A stretch of DNA of 35,107 bases from an uncultured cyanobacterium (GCA_936920195.1 CAKZHE010000117.1:1-35107); one strand, 5' to 3'. Shown: positions 1 to 7,302, numbered from the stretch's first letter. Notes: generated by a model from the letters alone, not told the origin. Made by a program: numbers and translations.

Positions 1-47
1 AGTATAAAAGATTTTCTACCCGTTGCCCATTTAAGGAGATGGGGCAG

Positions 48-227
48 ATGTTGCTAACCATTGGTTTATCTACTATGGAACTAACAAATAATGTTGTGAA
101 AAATGCGCTTGAAGAAGTTAGTTTTGCTGAAGTTCAAACCTGGTTGGCTAAAGTTTTTGGTCAATCTATTCTCTCGAAAAGAAAAACTTTATTTCTGGAG
201 CTAGATGGAGACACAGAAACTGCATGA
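48..227 (+). CDS. Small hypothetical protein, possibly truncated at its 3' end
   Basis: A 59-codon reading frame starting at the ATG at 48, which has an AAGGAG ribosome-binding site at 33-38, about 9 bases upstream; an earlier in-frame ATG at 39 lacks such spacing. I do not recognise the product. It is a short, mostly helical, soluble-looking sequence with no membrane segment or signal peptide. Its last codons (ending ETA-stop) run into a dispersed repeat that begins at 214 and recurs at 24637, so the natural C-terminus may have been replaced by repeat DNA. It could also be a chance frame or part of a gene beginning outside the window. Confidence 0.35.
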   Translation: MLLTIGLSTMELTNNVVKNALEEVSFAEVQTWLAKVFGQSILSKRKTLFLELDGDTETA

Positions 228-267
228 ACAAAAAGCCCCTAAAAAGGCACAAAGTCAACAGCCTAGG
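214..267. repeat. Dispersed repeat A, copy 1
   Basis: 54 bases beginning CAGAAACTGCATGAAC and ending AGCCTAGG match 24637-24690 with one visible mismatch. The flanks differ. It is followed by two direct copies of CCTAGGCAGAGCCT between about 262 and 304. The 228-342 gap contains no gene I can support. Confidence 0.8.
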
Positions 268-342
268 CAGAGCCTCTCGGTAGGCATTCCTAGGCAGAGC
301 CTAGGAACGAGTAATTACCAGGACTTATATTTATGCGATCGC

Positions 343-708
343 TTAACCGCCGCTAATTTTGGCTTTATACCCTAATTGAACCAGAAGTTGCAAAAGCTTT
401 TGGGTATGATCTCCTTGAATTTCGATGGTATTATCTTTAATTGTGCCGCCAGCCCCGCACTGAGTTTTTAACTGTTTGAACAAAGTATCTAAAGTTTCTG
501 GCTGCAATTGAAAACCGCTAATTACTGTCACCGTTTTACCATGACGGCCTTTGCGAGAAGCTTGGATTTTCAAGTTTTGCTGATTGGGGGCTAATTCCGG
601 CACTGCTCTTTCAAAAGCAGCGGAATTATTGTGGTTGCCAAATTCGGAATAAGCAATGCGATCGCCTTCAGTTTTAGGAACAGAGGATTTGCGCTTTGAG
701 GAACTCAT
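343..708 (-). CDS. SUI1/eIF1-family translation initiation factor (YciH-like)
   Basis: 121 residues. The C-terminal part (about residues 45-121) has the SUI1 fold signature seen in bacterial YciH: a basic GRHGKTVT stretch, a glycine-rich CGAGGTIKD turn and a terminal GYKAKISGG. The first 45 residues are a polar, probably flexible extension. Family members bind the small ribosomal subunit and affect start-site fidelity in archaea and eukaryotes; the bacterial role is less settled. Length fits cyanobacterial homologues. The gene stands alone, in the same direction as the downstream-lying protease and cyclase genes but separated from the protease gene by a stem-loop at 762-818. Confidence 0.88.
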   Translation of the reverse strand: MSSSKRKSSVPKTEGDRIAYSEFGNHNNSAAFERAVPELAPNQQNLKIQASRKGRHGKTVTVISGFQLQPETLDTLFKQLKTQCGAGGTIKDNTIEIQGDHTQKLLQLLVQLGYKAKISGG

Positions 709-761
709 GGAATTTTACTTGGGGATTGTGGCTTTTGAATTGGAGACTTTAAACCTGCGTC

Positions 762-818
762 GGGGCGGGTTTATTCAGGTTATTGGCAAGGATTAAAATT
801 CCTGCCCAAACCCGCCCC
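762..818. repeat. Stem-loop repeat between SUI1 and protease genes
   Basis: GGGGCGGGTTT at 762-772 is perfectly complementary to AAACCCGCCCC at 808-818, with a 35-base loop. It lies just beyond the 3' end of the acidic-tail protease gene (minus strand) and could end its transcript, though it lacks a clean U tract. It resembles dispersed palindromes common in cyanobacterial intergenic DNA. Confidence 0.7.
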
Positions 819-851
819 TACATAAATCCTAGGAAAATCTCTCAGTATTCT

Positions 852-1961
852 TTATTCTTCTTCCTCATCATCATCATCTTCATATTCGTCTTCGTCATCA
901 TCCTCATCATCCTCATCGTCCTCTTCTTCCTCATCATCGTCATCGTCATCTTCCTGGTAATCATCCTCATTGTCATCGTCCTCTTCTTCCTCCTCGTCAT
1001 CAAAACCTTGCTCTTCATCGTCCTCGTATTCCGCATCTTCATCGTCCTCATATTCCCCATCTTCATCGTCTTCAGAGACACCCTCTACCAAAGGAAGAAT
1101 TGCATCAAAGAAAGAAGTGCTATCCCCCCAAACACCTTCGGAAAAATCAAGATCGGCTACACTCACAACCATCCAACAATCCGCAGTAAATTCAGGATTG
1201 GTCATATAATCGTAAGGAATATAACAATATCCTTCATCGCCCCATTCTTCACCCCAAGAATTGCGAACTAAAAATACTTTGTCTGTTTCCGAATAGCCAA
1301 CACAAAGCATGGCATGACCGCCTAAAGATTTTTCGCTATCAGGATCTGGCAAACTTACTTTACCGCCGTTTCTACCTGCTTTTTTAAACCCACTATATAA
1401 CCTCATTCCAAAAGCAAAAGGATAACCTTCTGCCAAACAATGCTTCATTTCAAACAGATCGATATTCACCCGTCGCGCTTCCTTCAGTAAATAATTGCTA
1501 GCTTCTTCATAAGCTGTTTCGTGAGGTTCCTCAAAAACCTTTTCTGGTTCGTAAGGCCAAGTGGATTCTCGACAGGTGCCATATTTTCGCAAAACCTTAA
1601 TACAATTTCGTAAATAAGTACCTTTGTCTTGATCTGTGCGATCGTTAATGGCGCGAGCATTATAATAAACAAATAAGCGGCTAACTTGTCCAGATTCGCC
1701 CAATTCCCGCATAGCTAAATATTCGTAAGCTCCTGCCATCGCATTTGCAGTACAGCTATTTAATTCTCCTTGCTGCTCCACTTCAGTCATGTATTCTCGC
1801 AGATCGACTTTGGGAGGTAATTTGCCTTTTTGAAAGCGTCCGCTACTATATTGATAATCTCTCGAATCTTCAGGATCTGGTAAATAACCACCAATTTTAA
1901 ATTTGATACCTGAAGCAGATTCAATAATGGAAGATTTGATCTGATTTTTATCAAATGGCAT
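852..1961 (-). CDS. C1-family (papain-like) cysteine peptidase with long acidic C-terminal tail
   Basis: 369 residues. The catalytic set of the papain family is visible: Gln64 (oxyanion hole) and Cys70 in QQGELNSC, His216 in GGHAMLCVGY, and Asn234 in VRNSWGEEWGDEGY. The region around residues 26-60 resembles the short lead-in seen in bacterial C1A peptidases rather than a full inhibitory propeptide. There is no signal peptide, so a cytoplasmic location is likely. From about residue 296 to the end, roughly 62 of 74 residues are Asp or Glu, with Tyr scattered among them. The tail is encoded by a GAT/GAA/GAC-rich tract that throws Ser- and Ile-rich shadow frames on the other strand. Substrate is unknown. 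An acidic tail might bind cations or basic proteins, which is inference. It is monocistronic, with a stem-loop repeat upstream (2039-2063) and another downstream (762-818). Confidence 0.92.
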   Translation of the reverse strand: MPFDKNQIKSSIIESASGIKFKIGGYLPDPEDSRDYQYSSGRFQKGKLPPKVDLREYMTEVEQQGELNSCTANAMAGAYEYLAMRELGESGQVSRLFVYYNARAINDRTDQDKGTYLRNCIKVLRKYGTCRESTWPYEPEKVFEEPHETAYEEASNYLLKEARRVNIDLFEMKHCLAEGYPFAFGMRLYSGFKKAGRNGGKVSLPDPDSEKSLGGHAMLCVGYSETDKVFLVRNSWGEEWGDEGYCYIPYDYMTNPEFTADCWMVVSVADLDFSEGVWGDSTSFFDAILPLVEGVSEDDEDGEYEDDEDAEYEDDEEQGFDDEEEEEDDDNEDDYQEDDDDDDEEEEDDEDDEDDDEDEYEDDDDEEEE

Positions 1962-2038
1962 AAAACAACCTCATGTTAGGGAAAATAGGGAATGATATCA
2001 ACTTCGGTCTAGGGGTTGTGAATTGCAGTAATTGCATC

Positions 2039-2099
2039 GGGGCAACCACGGGGGGATTGCCCCTACGGGATTGGATCACTCATTCAGACGCACTATATC
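2039..2099. repeat. Dispersed stem-loop repeat B, copy 1
   Basis: GGGGCAA (2039-2045) pairs with TTGCCCC (2057-2063). The whole segment, including the downstream CTCATTCAGA...GCACTATA, matches 21793-21853 closely. It sits between the 3' end of the diguanylate cyclase gene and the 5' end of the peptidase gene. Confidence 0.8.
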
Positions 2100-2111
2100 A
2101 ATTGAAAACCG

Positions 2112-4256
2112 TCAACATTCTTGAAAAACTGTCCGATTGCGTCCCTGTGCCTTCGCCTGATAAAGAGCATCGTCGGCAGCCCCAATTAAAGTGGCTGGGA
2201 GAATATGCCGACTGGGGACAATGCTGGCAACACCCAAACTGACACTAATATAGTGGCTAACGGGGGAATTGGCATGAGCGATCGCCAATTGATGAATTTT
2301 GTGCCGAATTGCTTCTGCCAATTGCATCGCTCCTGCGGCTACAGTATTGGGCAAAATCGCCGCAAATTCTTCTCCCCCATAGCGAGCCGCCAAATCCGCA
2401 GGTCGTTTGACGGCACTCAGAATCGCACTTGCCACCTGCCGCAGACAAAAATCCCCCGCCAGATGTCCGTAGGTGTCATTATAAGACTTGAAAAAATCAA
2501 TATCGCAGAGAATCAGCGATAAAGGCGCTTTTTCCCGGCTCAACCGCCGCCATTCTTGTTCGAGATATTCATCAAAGCGGCGACGATTAGCCAGTTGAGT
2601 CAAACCATCCCTTGCCGCTAACTGTTCCAATTTCTGATTAGCCACTTGTAATTGTTGATAAAGTTGGGCTTGCTGAATGGCAATCCCCACTTGGGTTGTC
2701 AATGCCGAGAGCAATTCTATTTCCCAAGACTGCCACTGGCGGGTTTGATGGCACTGATGGGCAATTAATAATCCCCAAAGGGCAGAATTTTGGGTGGCTG
2801 GTTGCTCGGTGGAAGTTGGACAAGTTACACAGTCTTGGATTTCAGCATTAGACAAACAGGTAGGATTGAAGGCGCATTGATGGCTAGTTGATTGGTGAGG
2901 AATAGGGGTTAATTCCCCCGGCAATACTTTTAACCCCACGCTACTTTGTAAAATTGGGACAACTAACTTGGCGCGGACTTGGAAGGGGGCCAAAAACTTG
3001 CGGTAGCATTCGCTGGCAGGAATAGCGTTGATATCTTCGATGGCGCGGATACACCCGTGCAAGTAGTTTTGAAAAACTTGCTGTTGAGCGAAGCAGGAGT
3101 CTTTAAAACTAATTCCTAAAGTGGGTTTCCAACCCTCTCCTACCGACTCCACCACCACTACACCACTTAAATCGGCGGCAAAGTGACAAATTAGCACTCG
3201 GTCGCAACCCAGAAATTGCCGAACTTCTGCTACCGTGGTTTGGAGGATATCTTCTAAGTTAAGGGATTGGCGAATGCGATCGCGCACTGATGCCATTAAT
3301 CGTTCCCTATCCGCTCGTTGGCGCAGAGCCTCTTCGGAAAGTTTCCGTTCCGTGATATCAGTCATTGTGCCAATAAAGCCGACAATTTCCTCCTGACTAT
3401 TTTTTTCCACCACTATTTGCCCAAATACCCAAGCCATCCCCCCATCCCGACGAGACAAGCGAAATTCGCTTTCCGTCGGACGATGAGCTTGTCTGGCTAA
3501 TGGGAATTCTGCCAAAAAGCTTTCTTGGTCTTCCGGATGCAAAGCGGCAATCCACCCCTCACCCAAAACTTCTCCCAGAGTCATCCCCGCCATTTCTCGC
3601 CAGCGTTCGTTGGCATATAAGCAGTGCAGGGCGGTATCCAGATGAAAGATCCCCACCGGAGACATTTTAGCCAGGATGTAATACCGATATTCAATATCCC
3701 TAAGCGCCTCTTCCACCCGCTTGCGCTCGGTAATATCTTCGCAAACGAAGAGAATAGTAACGTTTTTATGATTTAAGTTAAGTAACTGTATCGGTTCGTT
3801 GGGGACTTCCTCTAGGAGCTTTTCCCCAAATCCCCGCACTGCGCGGACAGTGACATTTACCCACAGATATTGCCTGTCTTTGCAAAAGGCGCGAAACTCC
3901 CAATTAGCGACTTGATTGGGGTATTGAATCGAGACGGCGATCGCTGCTTGTAATAATTGTTGGTCTTGGGCATGAAATAAACTAAAAATAGTTTGGGCAA
4001 TCAGTTCCTGGACTCCATACCCCAAGCGAGCCGCGCCAAACTGATTAATATTCAGAATTTCCCCCGCCGCATTCAGGGTAAAGTAGATCGAAGGAATGCT
4101 TTCATAAAGCGTCCGATATTGCTGTAACTCTTCTGTTAATAGATGCACTGTTTCTTCTAACCCAGAGCGGTCTCCATCAGCATTTACTGCTTGCAATCTC
4201 CTAGGGGAGGGTGCATTGGGAGATTCATGCCAGGGAATTTGGCGGTCTGAACGCAT
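2112..4256 (-). CDS. PAS-PAS-GAF-GGDEF diguanylate cyclase; GAF resembles a DXCF cyanobacteriochrome
   Basis: 714 residues, predicted soluble. PAS1 spans about 45-180 and PAS2 about 185-310, each ending in an EDITERK/TDITERK PAC motif. The GAF domain is about 335-530 and the GGDEF domain about 540-712. The cyclase active site is GGEEF at 627-631, with an intact RxxD inhibitory site (Arg618, Asp621) five residues before it, so product inhibition by c-di-GMP is expected. The GAF domain has DSCF at 386-389 and Cys417-Tyr418. The two cysteines (388 and 417) are 29 residues apart, close to the spacing of the two bilin-binding cysteines in DXCF cyanobacteriochromes. Between the core strand LVVPIL and LWGLLIAHQC an insertion of about 55 residues carries four cysteines (461, 467, 476, 479). 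The product would make c-di-GMP from two GTP, perhaps under light control. The GGDEF domain is very like that of the response regulator at 15031-15990. Confidence 0.92.
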   Translation of the reverse strand: MRSDRQIPWHESPNAPSPRRLQAVNADGDRSGLEETVHLLTEELQQYRTLYESIPSIYFTLNAAGEILNINQFGAARLGYGVQELIAQTIFSLFHAQDQQLLQAAIAVSIQYPNQVANWEFRAFCKDRQYLWVNVTVRAVRGFGEKLLEEVPNEPIQLLNLNHKNVTILFVCEDITERKRVEEALRDIEYRYYILAKMSPVGIFHLDTALHCLYANERWREMAGMTLGEVLGEGWIAALHPEDQESFLAEFPLARQAHRPTESEFRLSRRDGGMAWVFGQIVVEKNSQEEIVGFIGTMTDITERKLSEEALRQRADRERLMASVRDRIRQSLNLEDILQTTVAEVRQFLGCDRVLICHFAADLSGVVVVESVGEGWKPTLGISFKDSCFAQQQVFQNYLHGCIRAIEDINAIPASECYRKFLAPFQVRAKLVVPILQSSVGLKVLPGELTPIPHQSTSHQCAFNPTCLSNAEIQDCVTCPTSTEQPATQNSALWGLLIAHQCHQTRQWQSWEIELLSALTTQVGIAIQQAQLYQQLQVANQKLEQLAARDGLTQLANRRRFDEYLEQEWRRLSREKAPLSLILCDIDFFKSYNDTYGHLAGDFCLRQVASAILSAVKRPADLAARYGGEEFAAILPNTVAAGAMQLAEAIRHKIHQLAIAHANSPVSHYISVSLGVASIVPSRHILPATLIGAADDALYQAKAQGRNRTVFQEC

Positions 4257-4454
4257 TTCAAGTATATTGATTCCAAAAAGATTTGGAATTATTGTGGTAT
4301 CCAGCCTTCTACTGCCAGGAGCATCAGCAAAAGTTGGGCTTTTCTTTACCTTCTATACCATACAATTCCCATTGTACCCTCAAAACGTCTAAGCGATCTA
4401 GGTGTAGTAAGTGCTATGGGTGTTGATTTAATAATGGAGAGTTGAGCAAACGGG

Positions 4455-4691
4455 TCATCGATCGTGGGAGGCTCTGATTTTGGTGATTGGTTGAACCCGC
4501 TCGGCTTCGCGCCAACCAAACTCTTCGCCAAAGGCGGGTATAAAGCTTGCCATATCGAGAAAGTTGAAATTCTCTGCATAAGTTTGTATTCCCTTCCATG
4601 CTTTCATCGGGAATAGGAGAGAAGTCGCGATCGCGATAGTGACAAATAAGATTGTAAATACACTTGCAAATATTGCCGACCAAAAGCCCAA
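4455..4691 (-). pseudogene. Remnant of a CPBP (CAAX-like) membrane protease gene
   Basis: The frame has a hydrophobic segment (about 20 residues from its start) and then FIPAFGEEFGWRE, which matches the LIPAFGEEFGWRG active-site motif of the intact CPBP gene at 12406-13287 almost exactly, also at DNA level. After that motif the resemblance stops; the second and third motifs (FxxxH, HxxxN) and most transmembrane segments are missing. Its upstream edge is joined to the first codons of a DUF5615-like gene at about 4690. I read it as the middle of a CPBP gene left by deletions on both sides. The 4257-4454 stretch beyond it shows no convincing gene. Confidence 0.65.
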
Positions 4692-4746
4692 AGTTATTGC
4701 TGTGCAATATGGCTCCGTTAAAATTTTCGTCAGTTAGAAGGCGCAT
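4690..4746 (-). pseudogene. Truncated DUF5615-type (PIN-like) toxin, N-terminus only
   Basis: The first codons read MRLLTDENFNGAIL, the characteristic start of DUF5615 PIN-like proteins, with the conserved Asp-Glu-Asn. After roughly 18 residues the frame enters CPBP-derived sequence and family likeness is lost. The start codon overlaps the end of the upstream DUF433 gene by 17 bases (4730-4746), the usual arrangement of DUF433/DUF5615 pairs, where the first is the presumed antitoxin and the second the toxin. The nuclease-like body is gone, so it should be inactive. Confidence 0.6.
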
Positions 4747-5101
4747 TTTGACTTGATTCCTTTTGGGACTGACGAGTAAGCAATCGCTGTCTCAGATCGA
4801 CTAAGTTGTGCTTTTGAGTATGTTGTTGTCTGAGTTGTTGAGCTTGTTGATTGCGCTGTTCTAAATAATTGTCAAGTTCTTGTCGATGGTTGAGATAATA
4901 AGCGATCGCGCTGTATATGTCTTCTAAACTCAGAACCGAATACTGAATAGCAATTTCTTCAGGAGTAGAACCGTTTTGGTAGGCGGCAAGTAAACTATCT
5001 AGAGTCACTCGACTCGAACCTATACGGATACCTCCTGCTTCATCCCAGCGAAAAGGAGGAGAGGTTACTTGAAATTTGATTGGAGCGTTCATTAGGGACA
5101 T
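4730..5101 (-). CDS. DUF433-family protein, probable antitoxin
   Basis: 123 residues from the ATG at 5101, preceded by AGGTG; a longer in-frame start at 5137 is possible. Residues about 20-75 match the DUF433 winged-helix-like pattern: RIGSSRVTLDSLLAAYQNGS, then TPEEIAIQY, then LEDIYSAIAYYL. The C-terminal third is a Gln/Arg-rich helix, typical of the toxin-wrapping part of antitoxins. DUF433 proteins are usually encoded just before a DUF5615 PIN-like toxin, and here the following gene begins in that way but is cut short. The antitoxin half appears complete. Autoregulation of the operon is usual for such pairs but not visible here. Confidence 0.8.
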   Translation of the reverse strand: MSLMNAPIKFQVTSPPFRWDEAGGIRIGSSRVTLDSLLAAYQNGSTPEEIAIQYSVLSLEDIYSAIAYYLNHRQELDNYLEQRNQQAQQLRQQHTQKHNLVDLRQRLLTRQSQKESSQNAPSN

Positions 5102-5177
5102 ATTGCACCTGAGTTGAACTGTATGAAAATAACGCACTATAAAAAGATTAGCAATCTCAATTTAACTGAGGGATGTA

Positions 5178-6005
5178 TTATATCTCTTCTTCAGCAATCA
5201 ACAGACGAGCTTTCTCACGATCAATCGGCTTAATTTCTACACTAAAATCTGTAGGACTAATTGTGGAATTAAACATTTCAGCTTCTTGGTACTGGGTGAG
5301 CCATATGCGAGTCAGTGTTTTTCTCGTTTCAATAGATGTGCGACTTCCCACAATAATCTCTTTGACTGCCTGAGAATAGAATGAATATAGACATATATCC
5401 CAACCATCTTTGACTGGGATTTTATGATCGGCAGCCAAAGGCGATGCAAGGATTCGCATTTCTTGCTCATATGCCCAATCTTCTGACTTGGTAAAAAATA
5501 TGTGTTCATTCCATTCTCTCATTTCATCTGGGTTGAGCGAGTTGAGTCCATTAGGAGGGAATATAGGGCGTTTGCGTGAGTATTTTACATCACGAAGTCC
5601 GTCAATAGCCTTTCCTTCGGATGGTGTAAAGAACTTGTTCTCGGAATCAAATCCAATCACGAAACCTTGATGCGAGTCAGCATAATGAGACCACATAAGG
5701 ATATTGTCTCGGCATCGGCTCAAACTAAGGATGCCGAAAAAAGGGCTAAAAAGCTCTGCAACGTTATCTAACACATTACTCAGAACTTTATTCCGAACAT
5801 CCTCTTCGGAATAACCTAAAGCATTAATAAATTCCTTTTGTAATTGTGAAGGCTCTGGCATGGCTTTTTTTAGTGTGTTAAGGTACTCAGTGAATGCAGG
5901 GAGGGTCTCAAAGGGATCATTCAAAACCGCAGGCTGAGTAAAGCGAATACGACCATTTGTTAGCACGTCGGAGCGATTAGGAGACAAATACTTATAAACG
6001 ATCAT
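5178..6005 (-). CDS. DUF2971-family protein
   Basis: 275 residues, no membrane segment or signal peptide. It has the DUF2971 hallmarks: an N-terminal YKYLSPN with RIRFTQPAVLNDPFE, a central SLSRCRDNILMWSHYADSHQGFVIGFD (given here in two parts: residues SLSRCRDN and ILMWSHYADSHQGF), a DVKYSRKRP strand, and a SEDWAYEQEMRI motif. The invariant Trp-Ser-His-Tyr and Glu-Gln-Glu residues are kept. Family function is not established. These genes often lie in variable genome islands, and this one lies between two broken TA modules. It appears full length. No clear ribosome-binding site precedes the ATG at 6005. Confidence 0.85.
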   Translation of the reverse strand: MIVYKYLSPNRSDVLTNGRIRFTQPAVLNDPFETLPAFTEYLNTLKKAMPEPSQLQKEFINALGYSEEDVRNKVLSNVLDNVAELFSPFFGILSLSRCRDNILMWSHYADSHQGFVIGFDSENKFFTPSEGKAIDGLRDVKYSRKRPIFPPNGLNSLNPDEMREWNEHIFFTKSEDWAYEQEMRILASPLAADHKIPVKDGWDICLYSFYSQAVKEIIVGSRTSIETRKTLTRIWLTQYQEAEMFNSTISPTDFSVEIKPIDREKARLLIAEEEI

Positions 6006-6075
6006 GTATGGAACATCGGTATGTGAATAGACAGAAAAGCCATCTAATTCAACTATAGAGAGTTTAGGCTGACTG

Positions 6076-6168
6076 TCAAGCTTGTAAAACTAAATACGGT
6101 GAGCTTACTTGAGATTTAGATAGGAGAGCAGCGACAAATACAGATGTATCAATAACAACTTTTAACAT
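6076..6168 (-). pseudogene. Truncated PIN-domain toxin, first 30 codons
   Basis: Starting at the ATG at 6168, five bases after the stop of the upstream antitoxin-like gene, the frame reads MLKVVIDTSVFVAALLSKSQ and stops at 6076 after 30 codons. VVIDTSVFVAAL is the first beta-strand and catalytic Asp of a PIN (VapC-like) RNase. The rest of the usual about 130-140 residues, with the other acidic residues, is absent, and downstream DNA is unrelated (the DUF2971 gene follows at 6005). Confidence 0.7.
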
Positions 6169-6173
6169 CTTGT

Positions 6174-6434
6174 TTACAAATGCTGCTCATTTGCAACGCT
6201 TTCAGAAATTCTATTGCGAATAGATGCAAACTCCGCCCAAATTTCTGATGTCGATCGCTTTGGCTTGGATAGCGCAGTATTTAATCCTTTTTGGATAATT
6301 GCTTCCGCCTTGCTTAACTGTCCAACATCGGGAGTCAATGGGGTTTCTAAAGAATACAAAAAAACAAGCACCTTCTCTAGATAAGACTCAGGGAGGCGGT
6401 CAAGTTCTTGAATGATTTGTTCTTTAATAGTCAT
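6174..6434 (-). CDS. Probable antitoxin of a PIN-type TA module
   Basis: 86 residues from the ATG at 6434 (MTIKEQIIQELDRLPE); an upstream in-frame ATG at 6461 would add nine residues. The N-terminal half is a pair of amphipathic helices (LDRLPESYLEKVLVFLYSLE) seen in small cyanobacterial antitoxins of the DUF2281-like kind. The C-terminal half is polar, with RSTSEIWAEFASIRN, likely the toxin-binding arm. A truncated PIN gene begins five bases after its stop, which fixes its role as the antitoxin of a former vapBC-like operon. It seems intact while the toxin is not. Confidence 0.7.
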   Translation of the reverse strand: MTIKEQIIQELDRLPESYLEKVLVFLYSLETPLTPDVGQLSKAEAIIQKGLNTALSKPKRSTSEIWAEFASIRNRISESVANEQHL

Positions 6435-6525
6435 AGCTATAGGCTGTTGCACTAAATACATTCTACATCAAAAACACTACTTCAACTTTGGGAAAGTAGG
6501 AGATGTTGGCAGTCGAGCGATTGTG

Positions 6526-6567
6526 ATGATCGCTATTACCGTGAGTCTTATATTTCTAGGCGATCGC
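6526..6567. repeat. 63-bp HIP1 repeat family, partial copy 1
   Basis: Matches the half-unit (A/G)C/TGATCGCTATTACTGTGAGTC...TAGGCGATCGC with several substitutions. It lies just beyond the 3' end of the PIN toxin gene at 6572-6997. Confidence 0.6.
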
Positions 6568-6571
6568 GCAA

Positions 6572-6997
6572 TTATCTATCCAATTCAGGCATAATTACAG
6601 GAATTTCTTGATTGCGATTCTTTCTATAAATTCTAAAATCACTATCCAGTGTCAGAACTGAAGTCTGGTTATAAATTTCTGACATCCTGACTAGACAAGC
6701 ATCTGCTAGAGACATTGGTACTGATTGATAACGCTGCATTAGGGTTTCGATTTGTTCAATTTCATCACTCAGACAAAAAGGGATTTGAATATATCCTTGC
6801 TTGACCAATTGTAAAACTTTTTCTCGCCCTGATTGGATTCTTTGTAATAAAAAACAGGCTTCGGTTAAAACTGCTTCACAGGTTAAGACAGGATATTTAG
6901 CCGCTTGCAATGAGGAGACAGCCCAATGATGGTGTTTATCCCTAGGCATCAGGAATGCTACTAAAACCCCCGTGTCAAGAATGACGGGTTTTTGCAT
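6572..6997 (-). CDS. PIN-domain toxin (VapC-like RNase)
   Basis: 141 residues, full length for the family. The conserved acidic set is present: Asp8 in VILDTGVLVAFL, Glu46 in AVLTEACFLL, Asp99 in SLADACLV, and Asp118/Asp120 in LTLDSDFRIYR. These residues coordinate Mg2+ or Mn2+ in PIN RNases, which usually cut tRNA or rRNA when not held by their antitoxin. The start codon overlaps the stop of the antitoxin gene by one base (TAATG on the minus strand), so the two are translationally coupled. It is the only PIN toxin in this window that looks complete. Confidence 0.88.
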   Translation of the reverse strand: MQKPVILDTGVLVAFLMPRDKHHHWAVSSLQAAKYPVLTCEAVLTEACFLLQRIQSGREKVLQLVKQGYIQIPFCLSDEIEQIETLMQRYQSVPMSLADACLVRMSEIYNQTSVLTLDSDFRIYRKNRNQEIPVIMPELDR

Positions 6998-7245
6998 TAT
7001 TTGCCAAATCCTTCCATGTATTTAGAATTATCAGATAAGTCTTCTAGATTGCTATCTAAACAACCGATAAAGTCTTTGGCAGCTTCAGCAAAAGAAATCT
7101 CTTTCTCTTCAGTTTTTATCTTTTCTTGGCTATCGATAGGTTTGCTGACTTTGAATTCTAAGAATTCAATAAATCTAATCACTTCGTTGTGCTGTTCTGC
7201 GGGTAAACTTTTGATTTTGGCGATCGCTATTTCTAAGGTAGTCAT
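6997..7245 (-). CDS. Antitoxin partner of the PIN toxin (VapB-like)
   Basis: 82 residues. The N-terminal part, MTTLEIAIAKIKSLPAEQHNEV followed by IRFIEFLEFKV (given in two pieces), has the paired-helix pattern of DUF2281-like antitoxins. The C-terminal part is acidic and flexible, ending in SKYMEGFGK, and would wrap the toxin. It is coupled by a one-base stop/start overlap to the PIN gene downstream. HIP1 sites occur around its start codon. Function as antitoxin is inferred from arrangement and shape. Confidence 0.78.
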   Translation of the reverse strand: MTTLEIAIAKIKSLPAEQHNEVIRFIEFLEFKVSKPIDSQEKIKTEEKEISFAEAAKDFIGCLDSNLEDLSDNSKYMEGFGK

Positions 7246-7302
7246 TTTATCTTTATCTCGCTTAAGTTATTTCTAGTTTAGCAAAACTCAGCAGCTCAGG
7301 TC

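Noticed and set aside
783-1271. Ile-rich and Ser-rich frames on the plus strand opposite the protease tail
   Set aside because: They are forced by the GAT/GAA-rich tract of the acidic tail on the minus strand; composition is extreme and there is no ribosome-binding site.
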